A DNA stretch of 64,000 bases. It comes from Oscillospiraceae bacterium. GTDB taxonomy: Bacteria > Bacillota > Clostridia > Oscillospirales > Acutalibacteraceae. The notes below the pieces were generated by a model. The model was not told the DNA's origin and did not search any database. It saw nothing but the letters and a program-made list of their open reading frames with translations. This document shows positions 54,375 through 63,142 of this stretch, one piece after another; the first letter of the stretch is position 1; every line of letters begins with the position of its first letter. The stretch lies in assembly GCA_015066395.1 (NCBI GenBank), contig SVOL01000009.1:1-64000 (forward strand), given 5' to 3'. A program made the position numbers and the translations under genes.

Positions 54375-54671
54375 TTGCATCTTCCTGATGATGATTACAC
54401 AAACTTGAAGGTGAAAGATCTCGATTTTGGTGAAGTCAGTCTATCTGAAGATAAATCACAACGCTACACATCATTTTCAACCTACCATTTCTCACCCTTC
54501 ACTGTGTATGCTATTAGAGAGGCACAAGAACCAGAAATTAAGGAGATCACAACAGATGTAAGGGTTGATTCCAACAATCTGACTTGGCAGTGGATTTCTA
54601 TTGCTGCTGTAGTTCTTGTAAGTGCTTCTATTATCTTTGTAGTCACAAAAAAGAAAAAATCAGAGAACTAA
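54375..54671 (+). pseudogene. C-terminal remnant of a surface protein
   Basis: This 98-residue frame (from the ATG-less part near 54375) looks like the last piece of a wall- or membrane-anchored protein: a beta-type region with YTSFSTYHFSPFTVYAI followed by a short linker, one transmembrane helix (WISIAAVVLVSASIIFVV) and a KKKK tail. There is no upstream part or good start, and the region just before it is the end of ktrA. It is likely a truncated leftover from an older insertion at the island end. Confidence 0.6.
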
Positions 54672-54811
54672 ACAAGTAATCGCGGAATATGGGCAAATTT
54701 CAGTTTGATGTCCGAAGCAAAGATTGCTTGGTCAAAAGAATGAATTTCTGAAAACAGTTAAACAAGTTTCAGTTTATCGAACTGTTATGATAAGCAGTAG
54801 TGGTGTAAAAA

Positions 54812-54830
54812 TTACTACGCATTAACCAAA
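54812..54830 (+). repeat. Direct repeat near the island right end
   Basis: TTACTACGCATTAACCAAA, matching 44823-44841 at 18 of 19 positions. Confidence 0.6.
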
Positions 54831-54842
54831 GAATAAGGCATA

Positions 54843-54879
54843 AAAAATCCGTGTCTCCCATAGGGGAAACACGGATTTT
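54843..54879 (-). terminator. Terminator of tRNA-Pro
   Basis: An AATCCGTGT/ACACGGATT hairpin directly after the tRNA 3' end, followed on the minus strand by a T run. Confidence 0.85.
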
Positions 54880-54956
54880 TGGTCGAGGTGACGGGACTTG
54901 AACCCACGGCCTCTGCGTCCCGAACGCAGCGCTCTACCAAACTGAGCCACACCTCG
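54880..54956 (-). tRNA. tRNA-Pro (anticodon CGG)
   Basis: A complete cloverleaf on the minus strand: acceptor CGAGGTG pairs with CACCTCG, and the anticodon arm CTGCG-TTCGGGA-CGCAG has the anticodon CGG. The T loop has TTCAAGT and CCA is encoded. It is the intact copy bordering the V-ATPase island; a truncated 3' copy is at 44499. Confidence 0.95.
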
Positions 54957-55346
54957 AAAAAATATTTGATTTTTTTGTACGCCGATACATCGGGAGTTCC
55001 GAGCGCTGCTACTCCGCTTACACTTGCGGTGCCCGAAATTATTTGCTCAGCTTCCGCTTCACATAATTTCGACCGCGGCGCCATTTCGTCCTCCCTTTAC
55101 CTGCCACCGGCAGCAGTCAGACTCAATGCTACCAAACTGAGCCACACCTCGAAAAAATATTTGATTTTTTTGTACACCGATATATCGGGAGTTCCGAGCG
55201 CTGCTACTCCGCTTACACTTGCGGTGCCCGAAATTATTTGCTCAGCTTCCGCTTCACATAATTTCGACCGCGGCGCCATTTCGTCCTCCCTTTACCTGCC
55301 ACCGGCAGCAGTCGGACTCAATGCTACCAAACTGAGCCACACCTCG
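54957..55346 (-). repeat. Two tandem 195-bp repeats, each ending in a 23-nt tRNA-Pro head
   Basis: The units 54957-55151 and 55152-55346 are 195 bp each and differ at about three positions. Read on the minus strand, each starts with the first 23 nt of the tRNA (CGAGGTGTGGCTCAGTTTGG then TAG) followed by 172 nt of another sequence. That part has a short frame starting MAPRSKLCEAEAEQI with a strong AAAGGGAGG site. It lies between the tRNA promoter and the intact tRNA. I do not recognise the element. Confidence 0.9.
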
Positions 55347-55373
55347 AAACGACCATATCTAACGTACCAAATT

Positions 55374-55402
55374 ATTATATTGATTTTAAGCTGTTTTGTC
55401 AA
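55374..55402 (-). promoter_or_regulatory. Consensus promoter for the tRNA-Pro unit
   Basis: On the minus strand TTGACA (55397-55402), a 17-nt spacer and TATAAT (55374-55379): a perfect match. It lies upstream of the two repeats, about 420 bp from the intact tRNA. Confidence 0.85.
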
Positions 55403-55413
55403 GTGTTTTTTAG

Positions 55414-56055
<642 letters not shown>

Positions 56056-56065
56056 GGAGAATTTT

Positions 56066-56707
56066 ATGATAAACATTGAAAAAACCCTGCAAAATTTAGA
56101 AAAGAACAATATGGAGCCCTACTTTGTAGAGACCGGTGCCGAAGCCAAAGAACTGCTGTTTTCTATGATCGAAGAAGGCTCTACTGTCGGAGTCGGCGGT
56201 TCTGTGACCTTGAACAAACTCGGCGTTCTCGACGACCTGCGTCAAGGCAACTACAACTTCCTTGACCGTTATGTAACCACCGACAAGGCGGAAATTGACG
56301 AAATATTCCACAAATCACTCATGGCTGACGTATATTTAATGTCATCAAATGCCATCACCGAAAACGGCGAGTTATATAACGTCGACGGAGCAAGCAACCG
56401 AGTAGCAGCACTTATGTTCGGACCAAAAAGTGTGATCATCATAGCAGGTGTCAACAAGATCGTTACTGACCTTGATGAGGCTCAACGCCGCGTGAAAACC
56501 GTTGCCGCACCGCTCAACTGCAAGCGATTGAACAAGAAGACCTACTGTGCCGAAAAGGGCATCTGCGCCGCACTAGACGATGCACAGTGTATGGCCGACG
56601 GCTGCAGTTCACCTGAAAGGATCTGCCGCAACTATGTAATAAGCGGTCCTCAGGTTCAGAAAAACCGAATCAAGGTGATTTTAGTCAACGAAGAGTTGGG
56701 ATATTGA
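56066..56707 (+). CDS. LUD-domain protein (lactate-utilisation type)
   Basis: This 213-residue protein has the LUD/DUF162 pattern: VGVGGSVTLNKLGVLDDLRQ, YLMSSNAITENGELYNVDG and VIIIAGVNKIV. The C-terminal part carries cysteines (CAEKGICAALDDAQCMADGCSSPERIC). Relatives are LutB/LutC partners for lactate oxidation, but lone members are of unknown role. AAGGAG precedes the ATG. It follows pyrR by 10 nt. Confidence 0.8.
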   Translation: MINIEKTLQNLEKNNMEPYFVETGAEAKELLFSMIEEGSTVGVGGSVTLNKLGVLDDLRQGNYNFLDRYVTTDKAEIDEIFHKSLMADVYLMSSNAITENGELYNVDGASNRVAALMFGPKSVIIIAGVNKIVTDLDEAQRRVKTVAAPLNCKRLNKKTYCAEKGICAALDDAQCMADGCSSPERICRNYVISGPQVQKNRIKVILVNEELGY

Positions 56708-56711
56708 TATT

Positions 56712-56743
56712 AAAAGACCTCTTTCACGAAAAAGAGGTCTTTT
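56712..56743. terminator. Bidirectional terminator
   Basis: An AAAAGACCTCTTT/AAAGAGGTCTTTT hairpin with a T run, between converging genes. Confidence 0.85.
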
Positions 56744-57629
56744 AATTTTTAACATATTTTTGATCTTCATAAACCTCTTCGGCGATGCGGCCGATCTCGG
56801 TTCGCTCGGAACTATCGACCGTTTTAAGAGACCGCTTTTTTGGATATCCCCACACATCGAACACACTTGGTCCTATCCATTCGCAATAAGCCGTGCTTTC
56901 AAACACGCCATTTAAGATACTCAATACCGCTTTTCGGGGTTTCATAAAGATCACCTTCATTGGGTGCTTTATTACAGCGAAAACGAGTTTCGGATAGTGT
57001 GCCGTTATGTTGGTAAAGGTGATTCCCGGGTGTACGATGCTGAGTGACACTTCCTTCTCGTCTTTAAACAGTTCAAAAAGCGAAAACATCAAGTGCCGCT
57101 TGGCATTTCCGTAAACCAAAGACGACCTGCGGCGAGTAGAAAAATCAATATCCAAAGGATCGGTTTTAGAATAATTATGAGCAATACTGCCGACCGCCAC
57201 CACTCTGCCTTTGCGTTTGCGAAGCTCGGGCAACAGGGAACGTATCATATAATAAGGCGACGCGAAATTTATCTGATAAACATTATCATACCCTGTCGCT
57301 GTTTTATGTCTTGGAATGCTGTATGCACCGGCGTTGTGGATAAAGATATCGACCTCTTCCCTTCTCAACGCTTCAGTAGCCGCTCTGACCGACTCAATAC
57401 ATTCGAGGTCAACATTTATGCACTTGACGTCAATGCCGAACCGAGTTTTCAGCGCGTCGCGGTGTTGCTCGGAACGCTCTTTGTTTCGGTCAAGAAGTAT
57501 CAATTCTGCACCGAGCGAACCCAAGTAAGAACAAAGTTCCCTGCCCAGTCCGCCGGTTGAACCCGTCACCGCTATCTTCTTACCCTTAAGACAAGCGGTG
57601 TTTTTCCGCAACCATTTTTCAATATTCAT
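56742..57629 (-). CDS. Short-chain dehydrogenase/reductase
   Basis: This 295-residue SDR has the cofactor motif AVTGSTGGLGREL, the strand motif DIFIHNAG and the catalytic Tyr-x-x-x-Lys in LVYGNAKRH. The C-terminal extension beyond the SDR core has a SIVHPGITFTNI motif, which recalls retinol-dehydrogenase-like SDRs. The substrate is unknown. It lies 7 nt downstream of the MATE gene. Confidence 0.8.
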   Translation of the reverse strand: MNIEKWLRKNTACLKGKKIAVTGSTGGLGRELCSYLGSLGAELILLDRNKERSEQHRDALKTRFGIDVKCINVDLECIESVRAATEALRREEVDIFIHNAGAYSIPRHKTATGYDNVYQINFASPYYMIRSLLPELRKRKGRVVAVGSIAHNYSKTDPLDIDFSTRRRSSLVYGNAKRHLMFSLFELFKDEKEVSLSIVHPGITFTNITAHYPKLVFAVIKHPMKVIFMKPRKAVLSILNGVFESTAYCEWIGPSVFDVWGYPKKRSLKTVDSSERTEIGRIAEEVYEDQKYVKN

Positions 57630-57636
57630 AAAAGCC

Positions 57637-58965
57637 TCAATACTTATACTGTTTCTTCATTGCAAACAATAAAATAACCGTTACTACCGTTGCCAGACCT
57701 TCCGCCAACACGACCGACCACCAAATACCGTCAATCCCCAGCGCCATGGGCAACAACAGCACAGCGGCGATCTGGAACACAACGGTTCTTAAGAATGCAA
57801 TAACAGCCGAGATGAATCCGTTGTTAAGCGCTGTAAAGAAGCTTGAGCCGAATATGCCCATTCCTGCAAATAAAAACATAAATGAATATATCTTAAAACC
57901 GTCAACCGTCATCTTAAGCAAGACAGGATTATAGCCAACAAACAACCCGCCTACAGGGGACGCCATAAAAAATGCCGCAACCAGCATCGCAACCGACGAT
58001 GCACAAATTATAAGCGAGCTTTTTCGCAAAAGACTCTTCAGTTCCTTATGATTTCCTGCTCCGTAATGATGGCTTATAACCGGTGCCGTGCCGACCGAAT
58101 AACCGATAAATATACTTAAAAACAACAAATTGACATACATCATAACACCATATGCGGCAACGCCGTCATTACCCGCATATTTCAACAGTTGGAAATTATA
58201 AAGCATATTGACAAGCGACATAGATATATTGGACATCAGTTCCGACGAGCCATTAGTGCAGGTTCTGAACAAGGCAAAACCGTCAAATCCTGCCCTTCCG
58301 AGCCTTAAAATACTGGAATTAGGTCTCGTGAAGTATATTAAAGGCACAAAACCGCCGATCAACTGGCTGGCAGCAGTTGCGACCGCGGCACCAACAAGTC
58401 CCAACGGAATTGCTGCAACCAACAAAAAATCGAGCAACATATTGCAAACACCCGATATAACGGTCATCAGCAAGCCAAGTTGAGGTTTCTCAGCGGTCAC
58501 AAAAAAGGTTTGAAACTCAAACTGCAGTATATACGCAGGCAAAGCAATCATAATGATATTGCCGTAAAGCACGCAATCGTCGAGCATCTCACCTTCCGCG
58601 CCCAGAAGATGTGTCACCGGCCGCAAGAAAACAAAGCCCAAAACCATCAAAATGACCGAGAAGACCAACGAGGCATAAACAATAAACGAGAACTGACGGT
58701 TGGCTTTTTCTCGGTTGCCCTCACCCATCGTTTTTGCAACCAAGGCACTGCCGCCTGTGCCGAACATAAAACCGAAACCGCCCAATATCATTAAAACGGG
58801 CATTACGAAATTGACCGCTTCAAACGGAGTTTCACCAACAAAATTAGATACAAAAAATCCGTCCACAACACCGTAGATGGATGTAAATATCATCATCACG
58901 ATCGACGGTAACGTGAACCGAAACAGTTTTTTATAGGTAAAATGGTCGGACAACTGGATCTTCAT
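57637..58965 (-). CDS. MATE-family multidrug efflux transporter
   Basis: This 442-residue membrane protein has 12 predicted helices in two repeats with MATE motifs near the start of each half (FVGETPFEAVNFVMPVLMI and related). It probably exports drugs using Na+ or H+. GAGG precedes the ATG. It pairs with the SDR in one operon, and the gap upstream holds palindromic sequence. Confidence 0.85.
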   Translation of the reverse strand: MKIQLSDHFTYKKLFRFTLPSIVMMIFTSIYGVVDGFFVSNFVGETPFEAVNFVMPVLMILGGFGFMFGTGGSALVAKTMGEGNREKANRQFSFIVYASLVFSVILMVLGFVFLRPVTHLLGAEGEMLDDCVLYGNIIMIALPAYILQFEFQTFFVTAEKPQLGLLMTVISGVCNMLLDFLLVAAIPLGLVGAAVATAASQLIGGFVPLIYFTRPNSSILRLGRAGFDGFALFRTCTNGSSELMSNISMSLVNMLYNFQLLKYAGNDGVAAYGVMMYVNLLFLSIFIGYSVGTAPVISHHYGAGNHKELKSLLRKSSLIICASSVAMLVAAFFMASPVGGLFVGYNPVLLKMTVDGFKIYSFMFLFAGMGIFGSSFFTALNNGFISAVIAFLRTVVFQIAAVLLLPMALGIDGIWWSVVLAEGLATVVTVILLFAMKKQYKY

Positions 58966-59120
58966 AAACTAAACCTCAAAACAAATTCAAAACTAGTATA
59001 CCACAAAAACGGGTGCGAAATCGGCAATCCTCACTCTGCGATTTCACGTCGGCGTTACCGCCGAAACGCCGCGGCGTTGAAATCCGCAGGATTTCCGCGA
59101 AATCGCCGCTTTTCAATGAT
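58966..59120. repeat. Palindromic sequence upstream of the MATE gene
   Basis: The inverted repeat GCGATTTC (59038-59045) / GAAATCGC (59099-59106) encloses smaller hairpins (CGGCGTTACCGCCG and GAAATCC-GCA-GGATTTC at 59079-59095). No gene is seen. Confidence 0.55.
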
Positions 59121-59365
59121 TATACCACACTTCACACCCAATAAAAAGTACTTTATAAAAAAATCCCGCCTATTTATCGCGATGCCCTTAACGGACATTC
59201 CTCACTAAACGGAGACATTTCGTAACGAAGTCATCTCATTTTTCTTTTTGAAGGGAAATGATGCCTTTTTTGAAAGCATCATAGTAGTTTATACACTTTC
59301 AATAATGCCTGTATCAACGGGTATAAAACTAAACTTTTTAAGTAATATTGTGTGACAAGTCTCAC
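59121..59365. other. Gene-free gap
   Basis: No credible gene, promoter pair or RNA motif is seen here. Confidence 0.4.
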
Positions 59366-59520
59366 AGCGATATTTTCTTTTGAAAATCCTCGCCTATGGC
59401 GAGATGTTAAAAAAAAGCGATATAAAAGCCTTCGGCTTTTGCGATATTATATTCGTGACTTCTCACGGCGAAGCCGTATATCGCGCGGTTTACCGCATAT
59501 CACAGCTTTGGTATATCGCT
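59366..59520. repeat. Hairpin-array element with short terminal inverted repeats
   Basis: AGCGATAT (59366-59373) and ATATCGCT (59513-59520) border several adjacent hairpins (CTCGCCTATGGCGAG, AAAAGCCTTCGGCTTTT, ACGGCGAAGCCGT). The frames in this stretch are not genes. Confidence 0.6.
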
Positions 59521-59540
59521 CGTGTTTTGCACTAATATAG

Positions 59541-59573
59541 CGGAGGCACACTTCTAAATGAAGTGTGCCTCCG
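59541..59573 (-). terminator. Terminator of the uronate operon
   Basis: A CGGAGGCACACTTC/GAAGTGTGCCTCCG hairpin just after kdgK on the minus strand. T-rich sequence follows only loosely. Confidence 0.7.
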
Positions 59574-59589
59574 ATTGGATATTTGTTAT

Positions 59590-60612
59590 TTATCTTTGAA
59601 CTCGACCCGAACCGTCACCCTTGGCGAGTTTTTCCACCTCAGCCACGCTGACACGGTTGTAGTCACCCTCGATACTGTGCTTGAGGGCCGATGCGGCAAC
59701 CGCAAATTCGATAGCCTCTTTAGAAGACTTGCCGCTAAGCAACGAATATATCAGTCCGCCACCAAAGGAATCACCGCCGCCTACGCGGTCGACAATGTGC
59801 AGATGGTAAGACTTTGAGAAATAATAATCCTCGCCGTCATAGAGCATACCCGCCCAATCGTTGTCACTCGCCGAAATAGATGTTCTGAGAGTGATGGCAA
59901 CCTTTTCAAAGCCAAACTTATCGGCAAGCTGTTTTGCAACGCTCTTGTAACCCTCGTGGTTGAGCTTACCGCCGTAAATATCGGTACCCTCTGCCTCGAT
60001 ACCGAAAACGTCCTTAGCGTCCTCTTCGTTCGAGATACAAACGTCAACATACTTACAGAGCTCAGTCATAGCCTTGTTGGCCTCTTCTCTCGTCCAGAGC
60101 TTACCGCGGTAATTCAGATCGCAGGAGATCTTGACTCCGCGTTTCTTAGCCGCCACGCAAGCCTGCTTGCAGATCTCAACAACATTCTCGCCGAGTGCCG
60201 GAGTAATACCGGTGAAATGGAACCAATCGGCACCCTCGAAAATATCATCCCAATCGAAATCGTCGGCACTTGCCTGCTGAATGGCCGAATACTTACGGTC
60301 ATAAATACATACGGAGCCTCTTTGAGATGCTCCTTTTTCGAGATAATAAATACCAACTCTCTCGCCGCCACGGGTGATCTTCGAGGTATCAACACCGAAG
60401 TAACGAAGCGAATCAACTGCAGCCTGACCGATCGCATGCTTAGGCAATTTGGTGACGTAAACGCTGTCCAGTCCATAATTTGCAAGACTTACCGCAACGT
60501 TGGCTTCACCGCCGCCGAAGGTCGCCTGAAACTGATCGTTCTGGAAAAATCTAAGATATCCGTTGGGTGCGAGTCTCAACATAAGCTCGCCGAAGGTTAT
60601 TACTCTTGCCAT
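59590..60612 (-). CDS. kdgK: 2-dehydro-3-deoxygluconokinase
   Basis: This 340-residue PfkB-family sugar kinase phosphorylates KDG to KDPG. It has the PfkB N-terminal GGGEANVAVSLANYGL and the C-terminal VDRVGGGDSFGGGLIYSLL with the catalytic Asp. ATG 60612 follows GGAGGAG. The frame is open to 60636. It is the last gene of the uronate operon, placed 1 nt after eda. Confidence 0.92.
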   Translation of the reverse strand: MARVITFGELMLRLAPNGYLRFFQNDQFQATFGGGEANVAVSLANYGLDSVYVTKLPKHAIGQAAVDSLRYFGVDTSKITRGGERVGIYYLEKGASQRGSVCIYDRKYSAIQQASADDFDWDDIFEGADWFHFTGITPALGENVVEICKQACVAAKKRGVKISCDLNYRGKLWTREEANKAMTELCKYVDVCISNEEDAKDVFGIEAEGTDIYGGKLNHEGYKSVAKQLADKFGFEKVAITLRTSISASDNDWAGMLYDGEDYYFSKSYHLHIVDRVGGGDSFGGGLIYSLLSGKSSKEAIEFAVAASALKHSIEGDYNRVSVAEVEKLAKGDGSGRVQR

Positions 60613-60613
60613 A

Positions 60614-61168
60614 TTATTTCTCCTCCATTTTCTCAAGTGCTTCTTTTACAAAAAAGCTTCCGCCGATGGCTTCGATCTTGTCGAAAGCCAGAAATTCGTC
60701 GATATTGCTTCGGTCAACGCCGCCGGTAGGAATAAACTTAACCTGCGGGAACGGAGCCGAAAGAGCCTTAAGCGCCTTAAGACCGCCGTAAACGTTTGCA
60801 GGGAAAAATTTGACGGTGGTAATGCCCAGCTCTAACGCCTGCATAATTTCCGTAGGGGTAACACAACCGGGATAATAAGGGATGTTTCTCTCAATACAGA
60901 TCTTTGCGACCGCAACCGACAGACCGGGAGAAACAATAAACTGCGCTCCTGCCTTTAATGCAGCTTCACACTGCTCGGCATTAATGACTGTGCCTGCACC
61001 GATACTCATTTCGGGATAATTCTTGCAGGCATAAGCAATAGCCTCGGCCGCACAAGCAGTACGGAAGGTTATCTCGGCTGTGTTGATGCCAACACCTTTA
61101 AGAGCGGTAAGGATCTTATCGGTCTCGCTAAGTTCTTTGATCACTACAACAGGTACGAATTTTTCCAT
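60614..61168 (-). CDS. eda: KDPG aldolase
   Basis: This 184-residue class I aldolase splits KDPG into pyruvate and glyceraldehyde-3-phosphate. The Schiff-base Lys is in TTVKFFPANVYGG, the catalytic Glu in AEITFRT, and IGAGTVINAEQ and FIPTGGV are typical. It is about 20-25 residues shorter at the N-terminus than E. coli Eda, but AAAGGAG precedes this ATG, so the start is well supported. Confidence 0.9.
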   Translation of the reverse strand: MEKFVPVVVIKELSETDKILTALKGVGINTAEITFRTACAAEAIAYACKNYPEMSIGAGTVINAEQCEAALKAGAQFIVSPGLSVAVAKICIERNIPYYPGCVTPTEIMQALELGITTVKFFPANVYGGLKALKALSAPFPQVKFIPTGGVDRSNIDEFLAFDKIEAIGGSFFVKEALEKMEEK

Positions 61169-61182
61169 TTTTTTCTTCTCCT

Positions 61183-62025
61183 TTATACACCTGAATATGC
61201 TGCAAATCCGCAGTCTATAGGTAACACAACACCGGTAATGGCCGAAGCAGAACGCTCATCGCAAAGGAAGAGTGTAGCACCGAGCAATTCATCGGCATCA
61301 ACAAATCTATCCATCGGCGTGCCCTTCAGTATCTTCGCACTGCGTGCGGTCGGAGTGCCGTCCTCGTTAAAAAGAAGTGCTTTATTCTGTGCAGAAACAA
61401 GAAAACCGGGTGCTATAGCGTTGCAACGGATGCCGGTTCCCGCAAAATGTGTTGCCAGCCACTGCGTAAAGTTTGAGATGCCGGCCTTTGCGGCCGAATA
61501 AGCAGGAATCTTTGTCAACGGCGTATAGGCATTCATTGAGGAAATGTTGAGTATGCAGCCCTTTTTCTTTTCAACCATATCTTTTGCAAAGACCTGGGTC
61601 GGAATAAGCGTTCCCTGGAAATTGAGTTTAAAAACAAAGTCAACGCCCGAGCTATCAAGGTCGAAGAAGGTCTTGCAGCCTTCTGATGCCTCGTGCTGGT
61701 ACTCGTTATCGGTAGTAGCTCGCGGATTGTTGCCGCCTGCTCCGTTGACAAGGATATCGCACTCGCCGAGGTCGGCTTTTACCGCCTTGTGAACGACCTC
61801 AAGTTCCTCAGCCGACAGTACGTTGGCCTTATATCCTTTACAGACCAATCCCTCGGCAGTAAGCTCATCCGCAAGCTTCTTCACAGCGTCTTCGTTGAGA
61901 TCGAGCGCCGCAACTCTCGCACCCGACTGCGCAAAAGCACGAGCCATCGCACCGCAGATAAGACCGCCTGCACCCGTAACAACAACGACCTTTCCTTTGT
62001 AATCAATATTAATGGGAAGATTCAT
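61183..62025 (-). CDS. SDR oxidoreductase, probable fructuronate/mannonate oxidoreductase
   Basis: This 280-residue SDR has VVVTGAGGLICGAMA, ILVNGAGGNN and the catalytic YSAAKAGI. Because it lies between eda and uxuA, it probably performs the fructuronate to mannonate step normally done by UxuB (a long-chain dehydrogenase). SDR forms in this position are known in Bacillota. This is inferred from position. AACGGAGG precedes the ATG. Confidence 0.85.
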   Translation of the reverse strand: MNLPINIDYKGKVVVVTGAGGLICGAMARAFAQSGARVAALDLNEDAVKKLADELTAEGLVCKGYKANVLSAEELEVVHKAVKADLGECDILVNGAGGNNPRATTDNEYQHEASEGCKTFFDLDSSGVDFVFKLNFQGTLIPTQVFAKDMVEKKKGCILNISSMNAYTPLTKIPAYSAAKAGISNFTQWLATHFAGTGIRCNAIAPGFLVSAQNKALLFNEDGTPTARSAKILKGTPMDRFVDADELLGATLFLCDERSASAITGVVLPIDCGFAAYSGV

Positions 62026-62041
62026 AATTTACCTCCGTAGT

Positions 62042-63127
62042 TTATACTTTAAATTTTTCGAGTGAATCCCAAACACCCAGCATATACATAATGCCGAGCG
62101 CTCTGTCATAAAGTCCGTAGCCCGGACGAACATTGCCCGGTCCTTCATTCCAGAGATGACGGCCGTGGTCAGGACGGATATATCCTTCAAAGCCACAGTC
62201 GTGGTATGCCTTGAGAATTTCAAGAATGCCGGTATCACCGTCGCAGTCACGGTGGCTAGCCTCTGAGAAATCACCGTTTTCAAAATGCTTAACATTTCTG
62301 ATGTGAGCAAAAGCGATTCTGTCACAGTGACGGCGGACAATATCCGCAACATTGTTTTCGGGATTAGCATTAAGACTGCCCGAACAAAGGGTAAGGCAAT
62401 TATATTCGTCATCGACCATAGAAAGGAAACGGTCGATGCTCTTTTCGTCCACCAACAATCTCGGCAGACCGAAGATATCCCACGGTGGGTCGTCCATATG
62501 GATCGCCATCTTGATATCGCATTCGCGGCAGGTCGGCATTATAGCCTCAAGGAAGTATTTTAAGTTTTCCCATAGTTTCTCATGATCCACACCCTCGTAT
62601 GCCTTAAACAGCTCATCGAGCTTGGCCATTCTCTCGGGCTCCCAGCCCGGGAAGGACATATCGTATTTTTCGGTAAAATCAAGAATGTACTTTGCCATTG
62701 CATTGTAATCATCCTGGATCATATTTTTCTCATAGAACAGCGCGGTCGAACCGTCACCCACGGGATGGAAGAGATTGCTTCTCGTCCAGTCAAAGATGGG
62801 CATAAAATTATAGCAAATAACCTTTACGCCAAACTTTGAAAGATTACGGATGCACTGCTTATAGTTTTCAATATACCTGTCTCTTGTGGGAAGTCCTATT
62901 TTTATATCGTCGTGAACGTTGACCGACTCAACAACATCCATATTAAAGCCGTATTGGTCAAGCTGACGTTTTACCTCGGCGATCTCCTCTTCCTCCCATA
63001 TCTCACCCGGCATTTTGTGGTGAAGCGCCCAAACGATACCCTCAACACCCGGAATCTGCTTAATGTCCGAGAGTTTAATGTTATCGTTGCCTTCGCCGTA
63101 CCATCTGAAACACATTTTCATCGGCAT
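62042..63127 (-). CDS. uxuA: Mannonate dehydratase
   Basis: This 361-residue enzyme dehydrates D-mannonate to KDG. It shows the UxuA blocks MKMCFRWYGEGND, IPGVEGIVWALH, KVICYNFMPIFDWTRS, MAIHMDDPPWDIFGLPR and FEGYIRPDHGR, with metal-binding His and Cys. ATG 63127 has AAGGAG 8 nt upstream. A GTG at 63136 abuts that site. Confidence 0.95.
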   Translation of the reverse strand: MPMKMCFRWYGEGNDNIKLSDIKQIPGVEGIVWALHHKMPGEIWEEEEIAEVKRQLDQYGFNMDVVESVNVHDDIKIGLPTRDRYIENYKQCIRNLSKFGVKVICYNFMPIFDWTRSNLFHPVGDGSTALFYEKNMIQDDYNAMAKYILDFTEKYDMSFPGWEPERMAKLDELFKAYEGVDHEKLWENLKYFLEAIMPTCRECDIKMAIHMDDPPWDIFGLPRLLVDEKSIDRFLSMVDDEYNCLTLCSGSLNANPENNVADIVRRHCDRIAFAHIRNVKHFENGDFSEASHRDCDGDTGILEILKAYHDCGFEGYIRPDHGRHLWNEGPGNVRPGYGLYDRALGIMYMLGVWDSLEKFKV

Positions 63128-63142
63128 ACCTTTCACTCCTTA

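Noticed and set aside
54815-55279. Minus-strand frames starting MAPRSKLCEAEAEQI as real proteins
   Set aside because: They run through tRNA sequence and tandem repeats. The ribosome binding site is good, but coding across a tRNA is unlikely to be functional. Kept only as part of the repeat description.
59352-59540. 62-residue frame in the MATE-kdgK gap
   Set aside because: It consists of translated hairpins of the palindromic element and has no ribosome binding site.
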